Under the pieces are notes generated by a model. It ran no database searches and was not told where the DNA came from. It saw nothing but the letters and a program-made list of their open reading frames with translations. The position numbers and the translations under genes were made by a program. From positions 56,130 through 120,129 of the forward strand of contig JBLWYD010000006.1 in NCBI GenBank assembly GCA_048267165.1: a DNA stretch of 64,000 nucleotides, given 5' to 3'. Positions 1 to 8,003 of the stretch are shown here, piece by piece; position 1 is the first letter of the stretch, and each line of letters starts with the position of its first letter. Source of the DNA: PGYR01 sp048267165 (GTDB taxonomy: Bacteria; Bacteroidota; Ignavibacteria; Kapaibacteriales; UBA2268).

Positions 1-2
1 AT

Positions 3-476
3 AATGGTATAGCAGAAAAAGATATAAAACTCGGAGTAGTTTATACTCGCGAGATATATCAACAAAAAGACAATGGCTATGGCGAAACTAACCAGTTAGA
101 GGGTTATGAGCTAACTATGAATATCTCATTCCAATCAAAAAATCTGGATAAAGTAGAAGAAATCTCGCAAAAGGCAACGGATTTAATTCAACAAGGTGTA
201 AATATTAGCTCATTCGAACCACAGTATTTCTACACTAAGATAGAAGATTTGAAGCTAGAAATGCTAGGCGAAGCGAGTAAGAATGCTTACCAGAGAGCGG
301 AGAAACTAGCTGGTAATACTGATAGCGAAGTTGGTACTTTGCAAAGTGCATCACAAGGTGTTTTCCAAATAACTTCTAGAAACTCAACGGAAGTTTCTGA
401 CTACGGTAGCTTTGACACACAATCAAGATTGAAAACAATAAAAGCTGTAATAACAGCTTCTTTTTCAGTTAAATAA
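3..476 (+). CDS. SIMPL (DUF541) domain protein, 5'-truncated
   Basis: The reading frame is open from the first complete codon at position 3, so the gene begins before the window; the internal ATG at 117 is not the real start. The visible 157 residues look like the C-terminal part of a SIMPL-domain protein. They include alternating strands, a segment on combining residues into helices (SKNAYQRAEKLA) and a C-terminal stretch ending in a predicted beta strand (KAVITASFSV). SIMPL proteins are usually periplasmic or envelope proteins with poorly defined roles. No N-terminal signal can be assessed. It is followed by a structured intergenic region and a strong terminator near 640-676. The family call is from residue pattern only. 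Confidence 0.7.
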   Translation, partial: NGIAEKDIKLGVVYTREIYQQKDNGYGETNQLEGYELTMNISFQSKNLDKVEEISQKATDLIQQGVNISSFEPQYFYTKIEDLKLEMLGEASKNAYQRAEKLAGNTDSEVGTLQSASQGVFQITSRNSTEVSDYGSFDTQSRLKTIKAVITASFSVK

Positions 477-572
477 TATAAAGATAATTCCAAGTTCAAA
501 ATTAATTAGTATTCTGTCATAGAGATGACATAAAAAGCTCATTATTGTCAGAATTTTATACAATTTAAGTTA

Positions 573-676
573 ATATAGATGCGTCTATATATATGTACTG
601 AGAAGTACAACCCTATATTTCATAGGTCCTCCTGTTGAAACGCGCCCCGAACTTCGGTTTAGGGCGTTTTTTTTTG
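573..676 (+). ncRNA. Candidate small structured RNA or structured 3' UTR
   Basis: Four hairpins follow each other. They are 573-590 (7-bp stem, TGCG loop), 595-608 (GTACT/AGTAC with a GAGA tetraloop), 612-626 (CCTAT/ATAGG) and the terminator hairpin at 638-669. A C-rich unpaired stretch (TCCTCCTG, 627-634) lies between hairpin 3 and the terminator. No ORF covers the region. This could be an independent small RNA or the 3' UTR of the SIMPL gene; no promoter matching the local consensus was found just upstream. Confidence 0.4.
636..676 (+). terminator. Rho-independent terminator
   Basis: AACGC(G)CCC at 639-647 pairs with GGGCGTT at 662-668 across a loop containing CTTCGG, followed by a run of nine or more T. 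It is a strong intrinsic terminator on the plus strand, closing the SIMPL or small-RNA transcript before the histidine kinase gene. Confidence 0.88.
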
Positions 677-718
677 TGATAACTGTATTGTTTCTCATTA
701 ATTCCATATATTGCATTT

Positions 719-1954
719 ATGGTAGAGAAAATGAAAAATACAACAGTGATTACAGATATCCTAGATTGCCACCCCAATATGGTAGCCTTTGCATTAGATA
801 TTGATTACAACTATATTTTCTACAATACTCTCCATAGAATAATAATGAAGAATATCTGGGGAGTAGATATTGAACTGAATCACTCCATTCTTGATTATAT
901 AAAGATAGAAGGAGATAAAGAGAAAGCCAAAAGGAATTTTGATAGAGCACTATTGGGTGAGAGCTTCACATTGATAGAACAATACGGTGAAGAACACTTC
1001 GAAAGAGAGTACTTTAAAGATACTTACTACCCTCTAAAAGATGAAAATGACATTATTTATGGGATTAGCGTAACTGTTGAAGATGTGACTCTAAGTCAGT
1101 CCAACAAAGAGGAAGTTGGACGTGCTATAAAGCAGCTAGAAGAACAAGTTGATAAAAGAACTTTAGAACTAGAACGAATAAATAGCGACTTACAAGAAGA
1201 AAACACTAAGCGTATAGAATCACAAAAAGAATTAAACATAGTAAAAGCACAAATAGAAAAAGCTCTGGCAAATGAGATGGAGCTTAATAAACTCAAAACG
1301 AAATTCATTGCAATGGTATCACACGAGTTCCGTACGCCACTTACAATTATCCAATCTGCTGCATTCCTACTTGAGAAATCTTATGAGCGAAGCGATGAAG
1401 AGAAATTCTACAAAAATCTGGATAAAATCTCGAACTCAATAGATACTATGACGGCACTGATGGAAAATGTGCTCAACATAGGTAAGTTAGAGCACGGAGA
1501 GATAAAAGCTTCGAAGAAAGTATTTGACATTCGTAAGGAAGTAAAAAACCTAGTTGATAATCATAAAGCTTACAGCAAAGTTGTGAAAATGGATTTACCC
1601 GAAGGTAACGTATTCATTGATTCTGATAAAGTTCTATGTACGCAAATAGTTAATAATCTACTTTCCAACGCAATAAAATATTCGGGCGAGAAGCCAAAAA
1701 TAAAGCTGAAAATGATAGCAGACGGATATAATTGCATAATCTCTGTCAAAGATAAGGGCATTGGTATAGCAAATGAAAACATTGATAATCTGACTGAAGC
1801 ATTTAAGCGAGAAGATAAAATCTCGAGTTTGGTACAAGGTACTGGACTAGGATTGTCAATAATAAAACATAATCTGGATTTGCTCGGTGGAGCTATGAAC
1901 ATAGAAAGTGAATTGGAAATAGGAACTAAAGTAACAATAACAATACCTAGATAA
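719..1954 (+). CDS. Soluble PAS-type sensor histidine kinase
   Basis: This 411-residue protein has no membrane segment. Residues about 10-125 look like a PAS-type sensor (ending in GISVTVEDVT), followed by a coiled coil (about 130-190). Then comes a HisKA dimerisation domain with the phospho-acceptor in SHEFRTP (His202) and a HATPase_c domain with N box (NNLLSNAIK, about 312-320), G1 (DKGIGI, about 345) and G2 (GTGLGLSI, about 374). It should autophosphorylate on His and pass phosphate to a response regulator, none of which is adjacent, so it looks orphan. A second ATG at 731 is an alternative start. Its stop overlaps the next start by one base (TAATG), so the two genes are probably translationally coupled. 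The ligand cannot be inferred. Confidence 0.9.
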   Translation: MVEKMKNTTVITDILDCHPNMVAFALDIDYNYIFYNTLHRIIMKNIWGVDIELNHSILDYIKIEGDKEKAKRNFDRALLGESFTLIEQYGEEHFEREYFKDTYYPLKDENDIIYGISVTVEDVTLSQSNKEEVGRAIKQLEEQVDKRTLELERINSDLQEENTKRIESQKELNIVKAQIEKALANEMELNKLKTKFIAMVSHEFRTPLTIIQSAAFLLEKSYERSDEEKFYKNLDKISNSIDTMTALMENVLNIGKLEHGEIKASKKVFDIRKEVKNLVDNHKAYSKVVKMDLPEGNVFIDSDKVLCTQIVNNLLSNAIKYSGEKPKIKLKMIADGYNCIISVKDKGIGIANENIDNLTEAFKREDKISSLVQGTGLGLSIIKHNLDLLGGAMNIESELEIGTKVTITIPR

Positions 1955-2556
1955 TGGCAAATATTTTTGAATTTGACGGTTTCAAACCAGTTATACATAA
2001 ATCAGCGTACATCCACCCGAATGCAACTGTAACGGGTAATGTTATAATTGGTAAGGACGTGTATATAGGCCCTGGTGCTGCTATTCGTGGTGATTGGGGT
2101 GGCATAGTCATAGAAGATGGTTGCAACGTACAGGAGAACTGCACTATACACATGTTCCCCGGAGTTACAGTACTACTCAAAGAGTCAGCACATATAGGTC
2201 ACGGTGCTATAATACACGGTGGTGAAATTGGTCGTAATACTCTAGTGGGTATGAACGCCGTAGTTATGGATAATGCTAAAGTCGGAGATGGCTGTATAGT
2301 TGGCGCACTTTGCTTTGTACCAGCAGATATGGTTATACCAGATAGAAAAGTTGTAGTTGGGAATCCAGCTAAAATAGTAAAAGATGTATCAGACCAAATG
2401 CTCGATTGGAAAACAGAAGGCACAAAGCTCTACCAACAACTACCGAAAGAATTACGTTTAACACTTAAGCCGTGCGAGCCACTAAGAGAAGTGCCAGCCG
2501 ATAGGAAAACTCAAGAAAATAAGTATAAAACTTGGAACGAAAATAAAAAAGCATAG
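1954..2556 (+). CDS. Gamma-carbonic anhydrase-like / PaaY-type hexapeptide protein
   Basis: A 200-residue left-handed beta-helix protein built from repeating hexapeptides ([LIV]-G-x4). The three histidines expected for a trimer-interface metal site are present in CTIHMF and HIGHGAIIHGG. This arrangement is typical of gamma-class carbonic anhydrases and of PaaY/CaiE-like proteins, and the C-terminal extension (about 165-200) resembles PaaY more than CamH. PaaY proteins are thioesterases in phenylacetate degradation, but no paa genes are nearby, so the substrate is open. The gene overlaps the histidine kinase stop by one base and is followed 3 bp later by the rhomboid gene, suggesting one transcript. 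Confidence 0.82.
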   Translation: MANIFEFDGFKPVIHKSAYIHPNATVTGNVIIGKDVYIGPGAAIRGDWGGIVIEDGCNVQENCTIHMFPGVTVLLKESAHIGHGAIIHGGEIGRNTLVGMNAVVMDNAKVGDGCIVGALCFVPADMVIPDRKVVVGNPAKIVKDVSDQMLDWKTEGTKLYQQLPKELRLTLKPCEPLREVPADRKTQENKYKTWNENKKA

Positions 2557-2559
2557 AAT

Positions 2560-3165
2560 ATGGATATAAACCTAGTACCTTACTCATCAGCAGTATTTGC
2601 TGTTACGATTTTACTTTCATTATTTGTGATGTACAGACAACAATCACTATACAATAAGCTAATGCTAATACCCATTGCAATCAATGAAAATAAAGAATGG
2701 TACAGATTTATAACAAGCGGATTCATCCACGCAGATTTATTCCATTTAGGATTCAATATGATGACATTCTACTTCTTTGCTTTCAAATATGAGAGTTTCG
2801 TTGGTGGATTGCAATTTCTGATAATCTATATGGGGTCTATGGTATTAGCCGACGTAGTCACTTATCTGCGGAATAAGAACAACCCAAGGTACGCAGCGCT
2901 AGGAGCGTCTGGGGCAATATCAGGGTTATTGTTTAGTTACATACTTTATGACCCAGAGATGAGCCTATATCTTATGTTCATCCCAATACCTATACCTGCT
3001 CCAATATTTGCGATACTCTATTTAGTTTACTGTTGGTATGCCGATAAAAAATCGCAAGACAATGTAAATCATAACGCCCATTTGTGGGGAGCAATTGCTG
3101 GACTAGTAATTACCGCTTTGATTGATTTCTCTGTCTTCCGTGGTTTCTTCCAGTATATATTTTAA
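2560..3165 (+). CDS. Rhomboid-family intramembrane serine protease
   Basis: A 201-residue polytopic membrane protein with about six hydrophobic segments. The rhomboid signature is intact: HADLFHLGFNM in the second helix, the nucleophile motif GASG (Ser117), and the partner histidine in NAHLWG (His174). Rhomboids cleave transmembrane substrates inside the bilayer. It lacks cytosolic extra domains, as in short bacterial rhomboids. It is the last gene of a three-gene set with the histidine kinase and the PaaY-like gene (3-bp gap). The physiological substrate cannot be inferred. Confidence 0.92.
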   Translation: MDINLVPYSSAVFAVTILLSLFVMYRQQSLYNKLMLIPIAINENKEWYRFITSGFIHADLFHLGFNMMTFYFFAFKYESFVGGLQFLIIYMGSMVLADVVTYLRNKNNPRYAALGASGAISGLLFSYILYDPEMSLYLMFIPIPIPAPIFAILYLVYCWYADKKSQDNVNHNAHLWGAIAGLVITALIDFSVFRGFFQYIF

Positions 3166-3323
3166 TTAGATTAGTCTGTACATCGACAAGACTCAGAGTG
3201 GCGAAATATTTGTAGTCTAAGGTAACCCCACTTACTACAAAGCTCATGCCTTCGGCTTGGCAGACTTCGTAGGGGTAACATATAAAAATCTACATGGGGT
3301 CTTCAGCAAACAGTAACTCAAAA

Positions 3324-3387
3324 TGGGACTAAAGTCCAAATTAGTGTTGGTAGCGCTTCTATCCGTTGGTTAAAGCCAACGGCATTA
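3324..3387. repeat. Dispersed hairpin repeat, family B (copy 1)
   Basis: Two palindromes in fixed order, GGACTAAAGTCC and ATCCGTTGG-TTAAAG-CCAACGG, match a copy at 46029-46090 at most positions. The rest of the 349-bp gap 3166-3514 holds an imperfect hairpin (about 3216-3279, ACCCC...GGGGT arms), no ORF, and the promoter of the next gene. Confidence 0.7.
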
Positions 3388-3452
3388 CAAATCATCAAAA
3401 TCTCTACTCCCAACATATCCCCCTCCCATTTTACCAACAAGCAATAATTAAC

Positions 3453-3482
3453 TTTATCTTTACATAAGTTTAATTATATTTG
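3453..3482 (+). promoter_or_regulatory. Bacteroidota-type promoter
   Basis: TTTA-N18-TATATTTG closely fits the Bacteroidota sigma consensus TTTG-N19-TAnnTTTG, with the -7 box at 3475-3482 and about 30 bp to the start codon of the following lipoprotein gene. Confidence 0.65.
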
Positions 3483-3514
3483 TATTCTTATATTTAAACT
3501 ATAAAGGATAAAAA

Positions 3515-4513
3515 ATGAAAAAAATTACAATCTCCTTACTGGCTCTATTGGCTCTAGTATTTATATCTTGTGGCGAAGAAGGCCCTAAAGCTCCTGATGC
3601 TGGTGAGTTGAAGACTTATTCAGACGATGCGGCTAAGTTCTCAATCGATTTCCCTAGTAACTGGGAAGAAAATAAAGTTGTAGGGAAGCAATTCCAAGCG
3701 TTCTCAATGCCCGAAGGCAAGGTGAGATTCACTACATTCGCTACAGAAGGCGTACCTGTTGCTAGAGTTTCTTATACAGTTTTGGTTTTGGACTCTGGTC
3801 AAACATTGCAAAAAGCACTTGATACGAGTAAAGTATTTACTCCTGAGTACTACACAGCTCCCGTAGATGTCAAGATAGACGGTACAACTGGTAAGAAAAT
3901 CACTTACGGTTTCCCTCTTACAGATGGTGAATTCAATGGTGAGATTATTGTTGGTACAAAAGATAACAAGCTATATAACATAATCAAATTCGAAGCTTTC
4001 GCTGGTACAATCGAGCAATATAGAGCTGCATTTGACAATATATTAAAATCAGTAAAATTGGGTGTAATGCCTGAGCAAAGCGTTATAGTTGGTGAAGCAG
4101 AAGAATTACCACCACCATCTACTACTATGAAAACTGTAAAAGGTAATGGCTATTCTATCTCTATCCCTGACAACTTCGAAGCAATCCAAAAAGGAAGTGC
4201 TACTATGTATGCTGGTGAGAGAAGAGGCGATTCGTATGTATCTGTTTCAGCTAGTAAAACTAACTCTAAGAACCTAAAAGGTACTGCTGAGAAAAATGCT
4301 AAAGCAGTTGGTTCTGATAAACTTACGAAAATGAAAATTGGTGGGCAAGAAGCGTATATGGTTTCTTATGCGGCAACTGCAAAAATCCACAGAGATATAT
4401 ATTATGTAATCAACAATGGTATGTTATACCAAATAGTAGTTGATTATTTCAATGAAGAAGCTGACCTATACAAATCTGTATTGGGTAAATCGGCTACAAG
4501 TTTGAAATTCTAA
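3515..4513 (+). CDS. Lipoprotein with two PsbP-like domains
   Basis: A 332-residue protein with a lipoprotein signal (lipobox ending at Cys19, FISC) and no further membrane segment. Two similar halves are visible. Residues about 35-175 begin YSDDAAKFSIDFPSNW, and about 210-332 begin KGNGYSISIPDNF. Both have the pattern of PsbP/DUF1795-like domains: an early strand with a FP or IP turn, a middle strand on a processing motif and a final helix. They are joined by an acidic, proline-rich linker (EELPPPST). It is probably an envelope lipoprotein; the function is unknown. It stands alone between a consensus promoter and an intrinsic terminator, so it is likely monocistronic. Confidence 0.72.
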   Translation: MKKITISLLALLALVFISCGEEGPKAPDAGELKTYSDDAAKFSIDFPSNWEENKVVGKQFQAFSMPEGKVRFTTFATEGVPVARVSYTVLVLDSGQTLQKALDTSKVFTPEYYTAPVDVKIDGTTGKKITYGFPLTDGEFNGEIIVGTKDNKLYNIIKFEAFAGTIEQYRAAFDNILKSVKLGVMPEQSVIVGEAEELPPPSTTMKTVKGNGYSISIPDNFEAIQKGSATMYAGERRGDSYVSVSASKTNSKNLKGTAEKNAKAVGSDKLTKMKIGGQEAYMVSYAATAKIHRDIYYVINNGMLYQIVVDYFNEEADLYKSVLGKSATSLKF

Positions 4514-4540
4514 ACTTATTTAGAATAATTATCGTATTAG

Positions 4541-4575
4541 AACAGAGGGTTGGTTACAATCCTCTGTTTTTTTTT
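4541..4575 (+). terminator. Rho-independent terminator
   Basis: AACAGAGG at 4541-4548 pairs with CCTCTGTT at 4561-4568, followed by a T run. It ends the lipoprotein transcript. Confidence 0.88.
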
Positions 4576-4670
4576 GATATTTATAAATTCCACAAAAAAA
4601 GGGAATTCTGAATATTTACTTTAAATTGCAAGATTATACGAAACACAATACTTAAATCAACCTAGAAAGA

Positions 4671-6194
4671 ATGAAAAATCTGTTAGAACTTAACGCTTGG
4701 CAATCACTTAACGAACACTTCTTTAATATAAAGCATCTGAAGATGAAGGATATGTTTCAGTATGATGATGGTAGAGCTGAAAAATATACTTATGAATTGA
4801 ATAATATTTATTTCGATTTGAGTAAAAACAGAATCAATTTTGATACTTTTTCTTATTTCGTTGATTTGACCAAATCTTTAAAATTTCACATTAGAATACC
4901 AGAATTATTCGAAGGTGAAAAAGTAAATAATACTGAAGATAGAGCTGCTCTGCATACGGCATTGCGTGCTTATGACAATATTCAGTTTGAAGAAATAGCA
5001 AACGAACGTACTGCATTCCTCGACAAAGCAGAAGAAATAATAGCTGATGATAATGTAAAACATATAGTTCAACTAGGTATTGGTGGGTCATACATAGGCC
5101 CTAAGATGGTAAACGAAGCTCTAAACAAATATTCGAACAATCGATTTACAATAGATTACATAGCTAACACTGACAATACGGATTTTGAAAAGGTATTTTC
5201 AAGAATAGATGTCAAAAAGACGATCTTTGTCATTGCTTCCAAATCTCTAAGCACTTCAGAAACTCAATATAATCTGAATAAAGTATTAGAAAAACTAGAA
5301 TTATCACAACCAAATGAACAGTTCATTTGCCTAACTGCGAGCAGTGAACGAGCACTAGAGATAGGGTTTGCAGAACCTAATATACTAAAGTTCTGTAGCT
5401 CTATAGGTGGTAGATATTCACTATGGTCTTCTATCGGGTTTACAATAGCATTGAATATTGGCAAATCGAATTTTGAAGAGCTATTAAAGGGAGCCGAAAT
5501 TGCTGACAAACATTTTGCAGAAACGGAAGACTATTTCCAGAACATCCCATTCCTATTAGCATATATAAATGTATGGTATCGTAATTTCTTCGACCTAAGA
5601 GCTAAGGCAAATATACCCTACTCCGATGCTCTGAAGTATTTACCAGAGTACTTGCAGCAGTTAGAAATGGAAAGTTTGGGCAAGATAATAGACAAGCAAG
5701 GCAACAAAGTTAATTATGCTACTGGTGGTACAATATTCGGAAATATCGGTACTAATTGCCAACACTCATTCTTCCAGATGCTACATCAAGGAATAGATAT
5801 AATTCCTGTTGATTTCATTGCAATTGCTGATTCTGACACTCGTTTGCTAGCTAATTGCTTCGCACAATCACGTGCTTTGATGATGGGGCAAGACCTATCG
5901 GAAGTAGCAGAAGACGAGGTGACTGGATACAATACTCACAAGTTTTTCCCTGGGAACATCCCTTCTAATACTATAATGTTCGATGAATTAACTCCATCTA
6001 CTTTGGGTACATTCCTAGCTATCCAAGAGCACAAAGTATTCGTGCAATCGGTAATTTGGAATATCAACCCATTCGACCAATTCGGAGTTGAGTTAGGCAA
6101 AACAATAGCAAAAGATATAGAACCGAGTATTGTTGCTAAAGATAATCATTTTGATAGCTCTACTAATAATCTTATAAATAGAGTAAAGCACTAA
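4671..6194 (+). CDS. pgi: Glucose-6-phosphate isomerase
   Basis: This 507-residue cytosolic enzyme interconverts glucose-6-phosphate and fructose-6-phosphate in glycolysis and gluconeogenesis. The family signature GGRYSLWSSIG is present. So are the catalytic Glu in MESLGK (about residue 333), the ring-opening His in NCQHSFFQ (about 365) and the C-terminal Lys in GVELGK (about 477). The sugar-phosphate loop is seen in SKSLSTSETQ. Length fits the shorter bacterial Pgi class. It is flanked by 156 bp upstream and about 125 bp downstream without partner genes, so it is probably transcribed alone. Confidence 0.96.
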   Translation: MKNLLELNAWQSLNEHFFNIKHLKMKDMFQYDDGRAEKYTYELNNIYFDLSKNRINFDTFSYFVDLTKSLKFHIRIPELFEGEKVNNTEDRAALHTALRAYDNIQFEEIANERTAFLDKAEEIIADDNVKHIVQLGIGGSYIGPKMVNEALNKYSNNRFTIDYIANTDNTDFEKVFSRIDVKKTIFVIASKSLSTSETQYNLNKVLEKLELSQPNEQFICLTASSERALEIGFAEPNILKFCSSIGGRYSLWSSIGFTIALNIGKSNFEELLKGAEIADKHFAETEDYFQNIPFLLAYINVWYRNFFDLRAKANIPYSDALKYLPEYLQQLEMESLGKIIDKQGNKVNYATGGTIFGNIGTNCQHSFFQMLHQGIDIIPVDFIAIADSDTRLLANCFAQSRALMMGQDLSEVAEDEVTGYNTHKFFPGNIPSNTIMFDELTPSTLGTFLAIQEHKVFVQSVIWNINPFDQFGVELGKTIAKDIEPSIVAKDNHFDSSTNNLINRVKH

Positions 6195-6320
6195 TAAATC
6201 TCAACTAGATTGACATAATTTCACTCTGATTATACCCATAAATGTAATTAGATGATGATATCTATGCATATTCATTTTAAAATTCTTTCCCATTGCTAAA
6301 AATAATAGTTAATTTATACT

Positions 6321-8003
6321 ATGAAATTACTGACGACTTTAATTTTATTATATATACTAGCAACTGGCTGTGCAAATATACAAAGCCCACCCGGTGGAGC
6401 TGGTGATACTTTAGCGCCTAATGTAGAATATACAGAACCAGCTGATAGAACCATAAACTTCAGTAATGACGAAGTTACTATCGGATTTGATGAGTATATG
6501 AATAGAGCGAAAGTACTCGAAAATCTTCGAATTACTCCCGAAGCGAAAATGACATTCGATTGGTCAGCGACTGACCTAAATATCAAGTTTGAAGAACCTC
6601 TACTGCCCAATACTACTTACGCTATTAACATTGGTACTGAGTACACTGACTACTACAACAATGCCCCTCAGAAAGGGTTTAGTATGATATTTTCCACTGG
6701 TGATAAGTTAGATAGTGGGAGCATTTCTGGTTTACTTTCGGCAACCGACACAAAAGGGAAATTCGTTTTTCTATACAAAGAAGTAGATGGAGAGTTCCCA
6801 GATATGGCAACTGCTCAACCCGACTATTTCGTAAATACTGGTAGTTCTGGAGAGTTTCTGTTTGTAGCACTAAAACCGGGTAATTACCGCCTATTAGCAA
6901 TCGATGATAAGTTCCAAAACAGAGTATATGATGACCAAGTTGATAGCTACGGAACAGCACTCAGCGATATTACGTTGACGGATGACAGCTTAAAAGCATC
7001 TGGTATCAGCGTACACATAGGTGCTAAGTCAGACTATCGAGGGCCGCAGCTAATAAGTGCAAACTCGCAGTTCTCAGGAATAGCAAATATACTATTCGAT
7101 GAGAATATGGATAGAGGAACTATCATCAATGAGAATTTCAAACTGACTTCAGCTACTGGAGATGTCCCAATAAATGGCATAGGCACGAATGCAAAAACTA
7201 GTTCTGAGCTTCTTATTATTTATGATGCTAATTATGGAGGCAAAGAGTTAGAGATAAAAGTTACTAATGTAACCGATTCGACTGGCAATACAATCCAAGA
7301 CACTGCATCTAGCTTCAAATTCGTAGTTGATAGCACTTACAACAGAACAGATTTTGCTATAAGCTCGACTAATCTGAATGACAGTACTCAAAAGAATGTA
7401 ACACCATTCTTCCATATATTACCTGAAAAACCTACTTTTAGAGTGAAATTCAGTAAAATCCCTGATGCGAATTCACTTGAAAATAGTGCATATTTAGAAT
7501 TGGAAGGTGAAAAAATTAAATTATCTTTAACAAGCGAGAATTTACTCGATTATAATTTTAAATCTGAGATTCCAATAAAAGAAAATACCGAGTATATACT
7601 TGTTTTTAATACTAAAGGCATAGTGGATATATGGGGACAGGGATTAGTAAAAGATACAGTTTACAGGACGAAATTCAAGACAAACTTCGCTCCGAAATAC
7701 TCAAAGATTGGCGGAGAAGTTACGACAATGAGTGATTGCAAAGGCAATATAGTAATCAGAGCAATAAATACGGCTGATAATAGTAAATACAAAACTACCC
7801 TTACTGATGGTAAATGGAATTTAGATAAAGTTACAGCTGGGAGTTATGTATTTGAGATATTTTGCGATGAGAATAATAATGGCGAATATGATTTTGGGAA
7901 AGTAATTCCTTTTGAATACAGAGAAAAATACTCCAAAAGTAAGCCATATACGGTGAATGAAAATTGGGAATACAACGAGATAAAACTAGTACTAGATGAA
8001 TAA
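6321..8003 (+). CDS. Ig-like (Big_5) domain lipoprotein
   Basis: A 560-residue lipoprotein (lipobox LATGC, Cys17). Directly after the cysteine comes the typical SPPGGAGDTLAPNV-like opener of FCB-group Ig-like lipoproteins. The first domain (about 30-130) contains DEYMNRAKVLENLRITPE and ends in FSTGD, the pattern of a bacterial Ig-like Big_5/SbsA-type fold. A second copy recurs around 255-350 (FDENMDRGTI...FKFVVDS), and the C-terminal part has strand-rich segments. It is likely anchored in the outer membrane. The stop overlaps the start of the next gene by 8 bp, so the two envelope proteins are probably co-translated. Confidence 0.82.
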   Translation: MKLLTTLILLYILATGCANIQSPPGGAGDTLAPNVEYTEPADRTINFSNDEVTIGFDEYMNRAKVLENLRITPEAKMTFDWSATDLNIKFEEPLLPNTTYAINIGTEYTDYYNNAPQKGFSMIFSTGDKLDSGSISGLLSATDTKGKFVFLYKEVDGEFPDMATAQPDYFVNTGSSGEFLFVALKPGNYRLLAIDDKFQNRVYDDQVDSYGTALSDITLTDDSLKASGISVHIGAKSDYRGPQLISANSQFSGIANILFDENMDRGTIINENFKLTSATGDVPINGIGTNAKTSSELLIIYDANYGGKELEIKVTNVTDSTGNTIQDTASSFKFVVDSTYNRTDFAISSTNLNDSTQKNVTPFFHILPEKPTFRVKFSKIPDANSLENSAYLELEGEKIKLSLTSENLLDYNFKSEIPIKENTEYILVFNTKGIVDIWGQGLVKDTVYRTKFKTNFAPKYSKIGGEVTTMSDCKGNIVIRAINTADNSKYKTTLTDGKWNLDKVTAGSYVFEIFCDENNNGEYDFGKVIPFEYREKYSKSKPYTVNENWEYNEIKLVLDE

